The notes beneath the pieces are model-generated. The model saw only the letters and a list, made by a program, of their open reading frames with translations. It made no database searches and had not been told where the DNA came from. A program made the position numbers and the translations under genes. A stretch of 64,000 nucleotides of DNA from Rhodopirellula sp. SM50 (GTDB lineage Bacteria; Planctomycetota; Planctomycetia; Pirellulales; Pirellulaceae). This document shows, one piece after another, positions 24,617-33,076 of the stretch. How positions within the stretch are numbered: position 1 is the stretch's first letter; each line of letters begins with the position of its first letter. The stretch lies in contig NZ_NTFY01000030.1 of the NCBI RefSeq assembly GCF_002289565.1, forward strand, positions 124,001-188,000. The letters run 5' to 3'.

Positions 24617-26818
24617 TCACTCCAGCCCCAAAGTCCCAAAGGGGTCGTCATCCGACACGTCCTCCGTCGGCTCCATCGCCGGCGTCCCCGGCACGCCGAA
24701 CGGTGACTCCGGCACGCCAAACGGCGACTCCGGCTCGTCCGCTTCCGGAACAAAGTACTCCACGCCGGGCGACGCACTGGCGCGGTCGCGGGACTCTTGC
24801 TGCCGCAGCGCGATGTACGACCCCGACATCATCCGATCCTCTTTTCCTTCACCCGCCTCGATGATGATCGCCGACTCGCCTAACAGACCTCTTTCCTTGA
24901 CATTGATCGCATGGCAACGTGTCTGGCACAGCCCACATCCCACGCATTGATCAGCCAACACGACCGGCGCCGAATAGCCGGTGCCCTCGATCGGGACACC
25001 ATTGTCGTCCACTTCCGTTCCGACCCGCTTGAACTCGATCGCATGGTACCCCGCCGCGTTGCACTCTTGGACACAGAGATCGCATTCTTCTTGACCGGCA
25101 AACGGCAGACAGGTCGTCTCGTTGACGATCGCCAGGCCCATGCGAGCGACTTTCTTTTCCGCCAACGGCAACGCGCGAATCGCACCGGTCGGGCAGACTT
25201 GCCCGCACGCGTTGCAGCTTGATTCACACCCCGCCCAATCGGCGTTGACCAGCGGCGACCACAATCCTTCGAGTCCTTGCTGAAATCCCTCCGGTTGCAG
25301 CACATCGTTGGGACAGGCCTTGAAACACTCGCCACAGCGAATGCACATTTCCAGAAACTCTTGCTCGGGCACACTGCCGGGTGGACGGACGGGCAGGAAC
25401 GCATTCGGATCGTCCAGGCGTGCACCGAAGGCTTTCGTCGCCAGCGAAACTCCGGCGCTGCCCGCCACCGCCGCCGCCGTGCCTCCGGCGAGTGACAAGA
25501 ACCCCCGTCGCCCCAACGCCGTCTCATGCGTCGGCGGATCGTTCTCGACCTTCAACTCGACCAAATTCCAGCGTTCGACAAACTTGATCGCGTGCGTCGG
25601 GCACACACCGCCGCAGGACTGACACAGCGTGCAGTCGGTGGTCCGCGTCGTGAAGTCCGGTTTGATGGCGTCGAACGGGCAAATTTCGACGCACTTGTTG
25701 CAGTTGATGCAGGACGATTCGACCTTTCGCTCGGTGATTCGAAACAGATTCCCAAGTGAAAACACCGCTCCACTTGGACAGACGTACTTGCACCAAAACC
25801 GCGGCCGAAAGAACCCTAAACTCAGCACGCCCAAAAACATCGCGATCGAAATCACATGGCCGACATTCATCGCGGGCACCAAATGCCAACCCCGCAGCGT
25901 TCCGGTCTGGATCGGATCAAACAGAAACAGCATCCCTCGCGTGATCACCGGAATCGCCGCAAAGAAACCTGAGACCAGCACGCCGAACACCGCACACAGC
26001 AGCGTCCCGGCGAGCAAGTAGTATTTGATGTGAACCCACCAGCCGTCGGCGGGAACACGAAACCGCGTGACCCGTTTTCCGATCGCCCAATCGAACAGGT
26101 CAATCGTCGTGCCCAAGGGACACAGGTAGCCACAAAAGCCGCGCGGAATCAGCACGCAAACGATCAAGATCGCGGCCGCCGACACCAGCGACCAGACCCA
26201 ACTGCGCGACGCGACCGCCGTCGACAAACTGACCAACGGGTCGATCATCAAAAACGTCTCCGCCGGGATGATCTCCTTCGCCGCCAGGTTGTCGCTGTAG
26301 TGCGACGGCCATTGCTCACCGCCGGCGATTTCGGCGTTACGACTCTCCGCCGCCGGCCGTGCGTCGTAGGGCCAGCAGACGTAGAAGAAGAGAACGGCGA
26401 ACGTGACCAAGCAGATCGTTTGTACGATCCGTCGGACCGGAGACGCCAGCCACGACACTCCGAAACGCCGCAACGTCTTGCGCAAGACCCCTCGCTGCTT
26501 CGACATCCTGTCCGATTGCAGCCCCTCGGGCAGCAGCCAACGCAGCAACCGCCCGGTCAAGGAATGGGAAGCGTATTGATGGGGTTTGAGTCGACGAAGG
26601 GCCGGTGAAAACCAGTCCAGTCGCAGCACCGCACGGCTACCGAGATCAAAACTGGTCAGCAGCGTCAGGACGGCCGCGGCAAGCACCACGCCCGCGACCG
26701 TGATCGCCAGTGCAGATGGCACGCCCATCCGATTCGCAATCCAGTGGTTTTCAGTGACGGCCACCAAGATTGCGGCGGCCAACAAGGCGACGGCCAGCGC
26801 CAAACCGCGTCGTTTCAT
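24617..26818 (-). CDS. NapH/NapG-like membrane polyferredoxin fusion
   Basis: A 733-residue fusion. The N-terminal half (to about residue 340) is NapH/NosR-like, with about six membrane helices and CGYLCPLG and CKYVCPSG cysteine motifs. Two [4Fe-4S] motifs follow (CINCNKCVEICP; CTLCQSCGGVCP). In mid-protein a twin-arginine-like GRRGFLSLAGGTAAAVAG begins the NapG/MauM-like half, with further Cys clusters (CIRCGECFKACP, CESSCNACGQVCP, CDLCVQEC, CVGCGLCQTRC). It would pass electrons between membrane and periplasm. The ATG overlaps the stop of the FMN-binding gene (26815-26818), so they form an operon. The C-terminal tail has a PESPFGV repeat. The oxidoreductase it serves is not in the window. 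Confidence 0.88.
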   Translation of the reverse strand: MKRRGLALAVALLAAAILVAVTENHWIANRMGVPSALAITVAGVVLAAAVLTLLTSFDLGSRAVLRLDWFSPALRRLKPHQYASHSLTGRLLRWLLPEGLQSDRMSKQRGVLRKTLRRFGVSWLASPVRRIVQTICLVTFAVLFFYVCWPYDARPAAESRNAEIAGGEQWPSHYSDNLAAKEIIPAETFLMIDPLVSLSTAVASRSWVWSLVSAAAILIVCVLIPRGFCGYLCPLGTTIDLFDWAIGKRVTRFRVPADGWWVHIKYYLLAGTLLCAVFGVLVSGFFAAIPVITRGMLFLFDPIQTGTLRGWHLVPAMNVGHVISIAMFLGVLSLGFFRPRFWCKYVCPSGAVFSLGNLFRITERKVESSCINCNKCVEICPFDAIKPDFTTRTTDCTLCQSCGGVCPTHAIKFVERWNLVELKVENDPPTHETALGRRGFLSLAGGTAAAVAGSAGVSLATKAFGARLDDPNAFLPVRPPGSVPEQEFLEMCIRCGECFKACPNDVLQPEGFQQGLEGLWSPLVNADWAGCESSCNACGQVCPTGAIRALPLAEKKVARMGLAIVNETTCLPFAGQEECDLCVQECNAAGYHAIEFKRVGTEVDDNGVPIEGTGYSAPVVLADQCVGCGLCQTRCHAINVKERGLLGESAIIIEAGEGKEDRMMSGSYIALRQQESRDRASASPGVEYFVPEADEPESPFGVPESPFGVPGTPAMEPTEDVSDDDPFGTLGLE
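24689..24730 (-). repeat. 21-bp tandem repeat in the polyferredoxin tail
   Basis: Two 21-base units (24689-24709, 24710-24730; 19 of 21 match) encode PESPFGV-type units in the Pro-rich C-terminal tail. The tail lies outside the Fe-S region and appears free to vary in length. Confidence 0.8.
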
Positions 26819-28095
26819 CGGGTTCCCTGGGCCAGCGCCTTGGCAGTCGCGTTGACGATGGCTTGCGACGTGATCGTCGCACTGCTGGTTCCATCAATAC
26901 CTTGCACACTTTGACGGGCGATCAATTGCTCCGGCGTGTCGGTCAACGAGGAGTAGAATTGTTTCTCTTTGTGGTCGGTGATTTTGACCGCTTCAAGTCT
27001 GCCGCCCGATACCGTGACTGCGACGGAAAGTTTACCGTTGTAACCCGTGCTGCTGTCGCGATAGGTTCCGTCGGCGACGCGACTGACGTCCGCCTGGTCG
27101 TACAAGCGAATCGTGTCGATACTCTCCTGTGCACGGGCTTTGAAACGTTTCTCGTACTCATCGTTTCGAAACCGCTTGGACGCGATGACACGTTGGTAAT
27201 AGTCGATCGCCTCGTCGGGTCGTCCGGCCAATCGCAGCGCGTCGGCGGCCAGGATATTGGCCTGGTAATCGTTCCCCGATTTCACAAAGGCGGCGGTCAA
27301 ACTGAGCGCCCGGTCGATCTCGCCCATGTCGCCGTACAGTTTGATCGCGCCGAGGTTGAGACGCCGTCCGCGTAGCATTTGCAGGGCCATGCTACGGTTT
27401 CCTAATCGCCAATAGCATTCGGCCAATCGAATGCCATGCACCTTGTCGACGGTCGCCTTACCTTGTTGGAACCAGAAAGCGGCACGCGGGTAGTCTTGCA
27501 ACAATCGGAAGTAGGCGTCGCCGAGTGCGTTCATGTCACGCTGCAGCAAGACCCGGTCGTCTTTGTGCAACGACACGCAGTGGTGCAGCAGCTTGATCCC
27601 CGAATGCCAGCGGCCCGGATTCTCGTTGATGACCGACCAAACGTACTGGCCCATGTTCTTGTGGCTTTGCCACGGCCCCTTGGGCGGCTTGATCGGCCAC
27701 GAAAGGTCAAGCGTTTTGGGATAGTTCAGCGGCGTGGATTCGAACCAATCGGGCGGCGTTTTCCCGGCAGCCTCGATCAGTGCCAAGACCTCCGCTTTGG
27801 ATCGCGTCACCGTCCCACCATCGCCCCCGGCATCGCTGTCCGACGACGTCGGTTCCGCTTTCGGCGTCAAAACGAACCACTTGCCTTGGTAGGAGACACG
27901 ATAGACCTCATCAAACCGATATTCCGTTTTTGCAGATTGAGAGTCGTCACTGGGTTTGAAATCAAACTCCTTTTCGGCCTTTCGGATGGAGGTGATGGTG
28001 CCGGAGAGTTTCGCCCCGTCGGCAAACTCAATCACGTCGGCCCCCGTCGCGCCGGCGCCCGCTAAAACCATCATCAACAGAACCAAATACTTCAT
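26815..28095 (-). CDS. Exported FMN-binding protein with TPR-like middle
   Basis: 426 residues from ATG 28095 (MKYLVLL), preceded by GAGG about 8 bases upstream. A signal peptide (LVLLMMVLAGAGATGA) is followed by a small beta domain (VIEFADGAKLSGTITSI), a helical TPR-like region (about 125-320) and a C-terminal FMN_bind domain. The latter carries DGTYRDSSTGYNGKLSVAVTV and ends DGTSSATITSQAIVNATAKAL. The Thr in SSATITS aligns with the Thr that ApbE flavinylates in RnfG/NqrC, so FMN is probably covalently bound outside the cytoplasm. The ATGA overlap with the polyferredoxin gene points to one electron-transfer unit. No apbE gene is visible here. Confidence 0.85.
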   Translation of the reverse strand: MKYLVLLMMVLAGAGATGADVIEFADGAKLSGTITSIRKAEKEFDFKPSDDSQSAKTEYRFDEVYRVSYQGKWFVLTPKAEPTSSDSDAGGDGGTVTRSKAEVLALIEAAGKTPPDWFESTPLNYPKTLDLSWPIKPPKGPWQSHKNMGQYVWSVINENPGRWHSGIKLLHHCVSLHKDDRVLLQRDMNALGDAYFRLLQDYPRAAFWFQQGKATVDKVHGIRLAECYWRLGNRSMALQMLRGRRLNLGAIKLYGDMGEIDRALSLTAAFVKSGNDYQANILAADALRLAGRPDEAIDYYQRVIASKRFRNDEYEKRFKARAQESIDTIRLYDQADVSRVADGTYRDSSTGYNGKLSVAVTVSGGRLEAVKITDHKEKQFYSSLTDTPEQLIARQSVQGIDGTSSATITSQAIVNATAKALAQGTR

Positions 28096-28352
28096 CACGT
28101 TTCCTCGAACCTGTCCGTCAACCACACCGCCGCAGCCCCATCAAGCCTACAGGATACTAGAACACCAACCTCGCGGAACGCATCCCCCGAGACATTGCGG
28201 AACAGATTCTGAAATCTGCGGTCTCTAACGGATTCGACGGACGCCTTGTCGGAACCCTGGAGTGGCTGTCATCGTGCTTGGCGGTTGGGTCAGCCCATAC
28301 CCACCTCCGTTGCCGCGAGCCAACAGGCCCGCTGAGCGGGACCTTGCACGAT

Positions 28353-28422
28353 GCCCGAACGCTGGCGCGAATCGGCTGATCACCCGAGCGCCATCAGCCG
28401 TTTGGCGCGAGCCTACGGGCGC
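28353..28422. repeat. REP-like palindromic element (copy 2)
   Basis: Second copy of the palindrome at 6963-7031: CGCTGGCGCGAATCGGCTGAT, a short loop, then ATCAGCCGTTTGGCGCGAGC. The loop differs from copy 1 while the stem is kept. Bases 28126-28352 around it show no gene. Confidence 0.85.
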
Positions 28423-28462
28423 TGCTGGGTCGCCGGGATGACCCCAGCGGGGTCAAAGCCAG

Positions 28463-28715
28463 TAGCCGGAGGTGAGCGCAGCGACACCTCCGGATATCCC
28501 GCCACCCACGCGCCGCGACCCCGAGGGTGTCGAAGCAAATCACGCCAGAACCCTCGGACCAGGCCTGATGCCCCGATTGAACCCGCATCCCGATCAACTC
28601 GTTCGGCAAGGCGAACTGCGCCGCCGGCGCAGAATGTTTCGCTGCGACCCCGCCGGGGTCGGTGGGAATCCGGCGGTCGGCGCCCCGGAGGTGGCGCTGC
28701 GCTGACCTCCGGCTA
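28463..28715. repeat. Inverted pair of TAGCCGGAGGTnAGCGnAGCG repeats
   Basis: Bases 28463-28493 and 28685-28715 are inverted copies (29 of 31); a third copy is at 34498-34528. Each is itself palindromic (CCGGAGGTG...CACCTCCGG). The 190 bases between are G+C-rich, with further short palindromes (CCCGAGGGTG/CCCTCGG), and no convincing ORF. Bases 28716-28880 show nothing recognised. Confidence 0.75.
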
Positions 28716-28880
28716 ATTGCTGAAATCCCTTCGGGAAATATCGGTTCGCTGACGCTCTCGTTTGGCACCAAACGAAGTGTGATTGTCAGCGGCAGGGCGT
28801 CTATACTGACCTACGTTTGCACGTGCTGCCGACGGCTACCGGTCGCCATGACATGCTTCGCATCGACGAGGTGATGACGA

Positions 28881-29303
28881 ATGGATCTGCTTCTCATTAT
28901 CATCCTGGCATGCGTCGGCGCCTTGCTCGGGTTCGGGATCGGCGTAATCTTACCCGCCGCATCCGTTTCGTTAGTGGTTTTGACCTCTTGCTCGTTTTCA
29001 GCGCTCGGACTCGCTGCCGCGTACGGGCTGCTGATGATGGCGAAATCACACTCCAGGAAAGCCCGGCAAGCGGCGTCCAAGCCGGCGCGCAAACCGCGGC
29101 CGCCGCAAACACGTCGTCGATTTGAAGAGCGTCTGGCCAGTTTCGTCGATCAAAGAGGCTCACGAGAAATGCGGAGTCGTGAACCGCGAAGCTCAGCGAT
29201 GCCGTTTTGGACGTCGCTCACCCGGTTCGTCAGGATTCCGCCGAGATCGTCGTTGTCCATTCGTCAAGCCCTATGGAACATTCGACGTCTCCTTCGCCGC
29301 TGA
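28881..29303 (+). CDS. Small hypothetical membrane protein
   Basis: Up to 140 residues. ATG 28881 follows GAGGTGATGACGA, a plausible ribosome site. Two hydrophobic helices (about 2-24 and 29-53; LLLIIILACVGALLGFGIGV and VVLTSCSFSALGLAAAYGLLMM) are followed by a long Arg-rich tail that looks less like ordinary protein and may be frameshifted. No family is recognised. The helix pair looks real; the 3' half may not be. Confidence 0.45.
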   Translation: MDLLLIIILACVGALLGFGIGVILPAASVSLVVLTSCSFSALGLAAAYGLLMMAKSHSRKARQAASKPARKPRPPQTRRRFEERLASFVDQRGSREMRSREPRSSAMPFWTSLTRFVRIPPRSSLSIRQALWNIRRLLRR

Positions 29304-29449
29304 TTGTGGACACAATTGACGTCCGACTGGAGCCCCACATCGCGATTTTCCGTGGCGTTCACGCCCAGCCGACACAATGTTGCTCGGCCAAGTTAGGATA
29401 TCCCGTGGCAGCATTCTTTCTTATCGGGTGTCCTTGCGGGAAGTGATCG

Positions 29450-30121
29450 ATGACGACAAAGCTAAGTGTGATGATCGTGTTGGGGTGCAGCATGCTGTGG
29501 AGCACCCCAGGTTGGGCTGAACTCGTTTTCCTAAACAATAGCAATGCGTCGGTTGCGTTGGGGGCAAGCATGGCGGCCGAACCCTTTGCGAATCGGTCGT
29601 CGGCAGATTCGCTGGCCAGCATGATGGACCTGCCGACTGCCGATGCGACGGAATTTCACAATCAGTCGACGCATGTTTGGGTTTCCGGTGGAATGCTGGA
29701 AGTCGATTTCGATTTTGGCGTTGATTACGATCTCACGTCATTCCACCTTTGGAATTACGTGACGGAGACCTATGACGTCGATCGTGTGGACCTCCGTTTC
29801 TTTAACGCCTCGGCGACTCAGGTCGGGGACTTTTCGGTCATCAACCCGGTCTTTGGCAACACTCAGGGTTCGGAAGCGTTTCCGATTGTCGGCGAGACAA
29901 TCGCGATCGGGGACCAAAAGAACGTCCGATTCGTTAACGCGGTGTTTTCTGGCACGAACAATCAAGTCGACTTCAATAACGTCGGATTCACCGGGCAACT
30001 GTCGGCGGTGCCCGAACCGGGAACTGTTGCCATGCTCGCCGCCGTGACGGGGCTATTTTTTACTGCTCGTCGACGACGTTCGATCTGCACATCCTTGACT
30101 GCGAATCATGATTCGGTTTGA
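29450..30121 (+). CDS. PEP-CTERM-sorted exported protein
   Basis: A 223-residue secreted protein with a signal peptide (MTTKLSVMIVLGCSMLWSTPGWA). The body is Asn/Ser/Asp-rich, predicted all-beta, with FHNQSTHVWVSGGMLEVDFDFG. Near the end is the PEP-CTERM tripartite signal: VPEPGT, a hydrophobic helix (VAMLAAVTGLFFTA), then an Arg cluster (RRRR). Exosortase (EpsH/XrtA family) would recognise and process it for surface or exopolysaccharide-associated display. A further 15 residues after the Arg cluster are unusual. Exosortase itself is not in this window. No catalytic motif is seen. Confidence 0.85.
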   Translation: MTTKLSVMIVLGCSMLWSTPGWAELVFLNNSNASVALGASMAAEPFANRSSADSLASMMDLPTADATEFHNQSTHVWVSGGMLEVDFDFGVDYDLTSFHLWNYVTETYDVDRVDLRFFNASATQVGDFSVINPVFGNTQGSEAFPIVGETIAIGDQKNVRFVNAVFSGTNNQVDFNNVGFTGQLSAVPEPGTVAMLAAVTGLFFTARRRRSICTSLTANHDSV

Positions 30122-30139
30122 ACCATGGACGTTGACGCC

Positions 30140-30190
30140 ACCGGTAAGCTGAAAGCTTACGTTGCTCGCAAGCTGGAAGCTTACGCCACG
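30140..30190. repeat. AAGCTGGAAGCTTACGCCAC short repeats
   Basis: Two imperfect copies of a unit containing AAGCTgnAAGCTTACG lie just before the peptidase gene. The same motif occurs twice at 40347-40395, next to the tandem repeat after the CstA-family gene. The AAGCT/AAGCTT core can form a small hairpin. Confidence 0.7.
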
Positions 30191-30216
30191 CTTTATCCCC
30201 CCAACCACCTTGAGCC

Positions 30217-32847
30217 ATGATTTCTATTGTCCGTTGGTCCACGACCGCTGCGCTGTTGTTTTGTCTGGTTGGACAATCGTGCGGCGCAGAGTTCATCTGC
30301 CGCTACTGTGCCGATGGCCGCTCCCATGCAATGCCGCTGGGGCTGGAGCTCGACGGTCGTTACCAGTACGCACCTGATCGTCAAGTCGATGTGCTGCACT
30401 TGAAGCTGGACGTGACACCTGACTTCGACGCGAGAACGGTCGCCGGCACGGTCTCCATCACCGCTCAACCGATCGCCGAACCGGTCGAATTCTTGCGGTT
30501 GGATGCGATCGATATCCGCGTCCAACAGGTGCGTTGCCAGGAAGCGACGGTCGAGGATTTTATTGCTACCCGCGACGAGCTGCAGATCGCGTTCACAGAA
30601 CCGATTCCGGTCGGGACTGAATTCACCGTTGAAATCGACTATTCCGCCCAGCCCAACGCGGGGCTGTATTTCCGCACCGCCGACATGGGTTACCCCGAGC
30701 AAGACACTCATATCTGGACCCAGGGTGAAACCCACGAGGCGCGGCACTGGTTCCCGTGTTTCGACTATCCCAACGAACGGTCCTCGACCGAAGTGATCTG
30801 CCACGTCCCGAAGACCATGCGTGTGCTGAGCAACGGAAAACGGATGGGAGAAACCATCGATGCGGCGGGCCTGAAAGCCGTCCGTTGGTTGCAAGAGAAA
30901 CCACACGCCAACTACCTGATCTGCCTGGTCGCCGGGAACCTGGAGAAACTCGAGAAACGTCATCGTGACATCGCACTCGGTTTCTACACGCAGCCGACGC
31001 TGGCCGAACACGCCGCCAACTCGTTTCGTGACACGCCCGAGATCATGGCGTTCTTTGAACAGGAAATCGGCGTACCGTTTCCGTGGCACAAGTACGATCA
31101 GGTCACGATTCGCGACTTCACCGCCGGCGGCATGGAGAACACGTCGCTGACCACGCTGACGCACACGACGATCTTTTCCGAGGCGACCGAGAACATTCGC
31201 ACGACCAGGCGACTGGATGCTCACGAGATGGCGCACCAGTGGTTCGGTGACTACGTGACCTGCAAAGACTGGAGTCACCTGTGGCTCAACGAAGGATTTG
31301 CGACCTATTACACCCATCTGTTCGAAGGCCACAAATTCGGACGCGATGCGCTGCTGTATGGACTTTACAACGATGCGACCGGACGGGTGCTGCCCCAAGA
31401 CAAAGACACCAAGCCGATCGTGTACAACGGCTACAAAAATCCGATGCAGCAGTTTGATTACCGCTCGTATCCCAAAGGCAGTTGGGTGCTGCACATGTTG
31501 CGAAGCCAACTGGGAGCCGATCTGTATCGCAAGTGCATCAAGGAATACCTGCAGCGCCACGCGTTGACCAGTGTCGTGTCGGATGACTTGAGACAGGTGA
31601 TCGAAGAACTGAGCGGCCGACCGATGGACCGGTTCTTTGATCAATGGCTTTATCATCCGCGGCACCCCGACCTGAAGATCAGCTACAAATGGATGCCCAA
31701 AGAAAAACTGGCCAAGGTCACGATCAAGCAAACACAAAAGCTTAGCGACGCTGTCCTGCTGTATCACTTCCCGACGAAGCTTCGTTTCATCGTCGATGGC
31801 GAAACCGTCGATCGCGAAATCGAAGTCAGTCAGGTCGAGGAAGATTTTTATGTTCCCCTGGCCGCGAAACCCTCGATCGTCCGCTTCGATCCCGACTACA
31901 CGGTCTTGGCAACCGTCTCGTTCGACAAGGCAAACGATTTGCTGGAAACACAAATCAAAAACACCGACGACATGATGGGGCGATTGCTCGCCTGTGTAGC
32001 TCTGGCCGATCGCAAAACCGATGCATCGGTCAAATTGCTGGCCGAGCGGTTGAACACCGATCCCTTTTTCGGTGTGCGGATCGAGGCGGCCAAGGCGCTC
32101 GGCAAACACGGTTCCGACAAAGCGCTCGACGCATTGAAATCGAGTTGGCAAGGTCAATCGGACGCACGAGTGCGGCAAGCCGTCGTGCAACGATTATTCG
32201 GACGCTTCACCCCGGAGACGCTCGAACTGGCTTTGGACGTGTTGGAAAGAGAATCCAATCCCGCGATCCAGGTCGCTGCAATTGCAGTGTTGGGGCGATT
32301 CCACGGAGACGCGTCGAAACAGAAATTGACGGAACTGCTGGAGTCCGAATCGTTCCGCAATGAGTTGGCTGATGCCGCGATCTCGGCGATCGGAAAAATG
32401 AATGAACCCGCCTTTGTCCCGATGTTGCTGTCCGCCCTTGAGAAACGTCACGGCGAATTCGACGCGCGCGATTTCGGACGCGGGCTGACGGCGTTGGCCA
32501 AGACCGCCCGCCCCCTTGAAAACAAGGATTCAGTCTTCGAATTCCTCTGCTCGCACGTTGAGCATCCCAAGTCCACCGTCCAGACCTCTGCGCTCAGCGC
32601 CCTCGGCCAACTGGGTGACCTTCGCGCCGTCGCGGTGATCGAATCGTACACCGATTCGGGAGACAGCCGGATCGCCGGCGCCGCCAAACGTGCTCTGGCG
32701 GAACTCAACGCGTCCCGACCGCTGGTCCCGACCGAGATCGTCGAGCTACGCAAGACGATGACCGAGTTGAAACAGGAAACGGAGAAACTGAAAGCCGAGC
32801 TGAAAGAGATGAAGGCCCAAGAGGCGGCAAGCAAACAGGGCGAGTAG
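30217..32847 (+). CDS. Exported M1-family aminopeptidase with HEAT-like repeats
   Basis: An 876-residue zinc metallopeptidase that removes N-terminal residues from peptides. A signal peptide (to about residue 24) places it in the periplasm. The M1 beta domain is followed by the exopeptidase motif GGMEN and the zinc site HEMAHQW plus the Glu of NEGFATY 18 residues later. After the helical M1 part, residues about 585-830 form HEAT-like helical repeats (AAKALGKHGSDKALDALKS, AIAVLGRFHG). A Lys/Glu-rich coiled coil closes the protein (ELKQETEKLKAELKEMKA). Two Cys just after the signal (FICRYCADG) could form a disulfide or bind metal. All catalytic residues are present. Confidence 0.92.
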   Translation: MISIVRWSTTAALLFCLVGQSCGAEFICRYCADGRSHAMPLGLELDGRYQYAPDRQVDVLHLKLDVTPDFDARTVAGTVSITAQPIAEPVEFLRLDAIDIRVQQVRCQEATVEDFIATRDELQIAFTEPIPVGTEFTVEIDYSAQPNAGLYFRTADMGYPEQDTHIWTQGETHEARHWFPCFDYPNERSSTEVICHVPKTMRVLSNGKRMGETIDAAGLKAVRWLQEKPHANYLICLVAGNLEKLEKRHRDIALGFYTQPTLAEHAANSFRDTPEIMAFFEQEIGVPFPWHKYDQVTIRDFTAGGMENTSLTTLTHTTIFSEATENIRTTRRLDAHEMAHQWFGDYVTCKDWSHLWLNEGFATYYTHLFEGHKFGRDALLYGLYNDATGRVLPQDKDTKPIVYNGYKNPMQQFDYRSYPKGSWVLHMLRSQLGADLYRKCIKEYLQRHALTSVVSDDLRQVIEELSGRPMDRFFDQWLYHPRHPDLKISYKWMPKEKLAKVTIKQTQKLSDAVLLYHFPTKLRFIVDGETVDREIEVSQVEEDFYVPLAAKPSIVRFDPDYTVLATVSFDKANDLLETQIKNTDDMMGRLLACVALADRKTDASVKLLAERLNTDPFFGVRIEAAKALGKHGSDKALDALKSSWQGQSDARVRQAVVQRLFGRFTPETLELALDVLERESNPAIQVAAIAVLGRFHGDASKQKLTELLESESFRNELADAAISAIGKMNEPAFVPMLLSALEKRHGEFDARDFGRGLTALAKTARPLENKDSVFEFLCSHVEHPKSTVQTSALSALGQLGDLRAVAVIESYTDSGDSRIAGAAKRALAELNASRPLVPTEIVELRKTMTELKQETEKLKAELKEMKAQEAASKQGE

Positions 32848-32886
32848 CAAGCGGATGCCCGTCGACAGGCCCCGCCGCGTCGTGAA

Positions 32887-32972
32887 GTGGCAGAATGATT
32901 CGGGGCAGAATAATGTTCTGACCGCTGAGATCGCGGAGCCAGAATCATTCTGCCACTCCATCATTCTGCCAC
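32887..32972. terminator. GTGGCAGAATGATT palindromic element after the peptidase gene
   Basis: GTGGCAGAATGATT (32887-32900) has a perfect inverse at 32943-32956 and a second inverse at 32960-32972. A half-copy (GGGGCAGAATAAT) follows the left arm, so each side carries a tandem pair. The layout matches the GGCAGAAAAATGGG elements although the sequence differs. It lies between convergent genes and is a likely bidirectional terminator. Confidence 0.7.
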
Positions 32973-33076
32973 TCCATCTCGCCAAGGCTGACGCCGGCAG
33001 CGACGCGACACGAGACAGGCAGCGTCCGCTCGTTGCGAACGCGGTGCGCAGGCGGCACTCAGACAACGCCGGGCGA

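Noticed and set aside
30193-32190. 665-residue open frame antisense to the M1 peptidase gene
   Set aside because: It is a shadow of a well-supported gene in G+C-rich codon usage, with no domain of its own.
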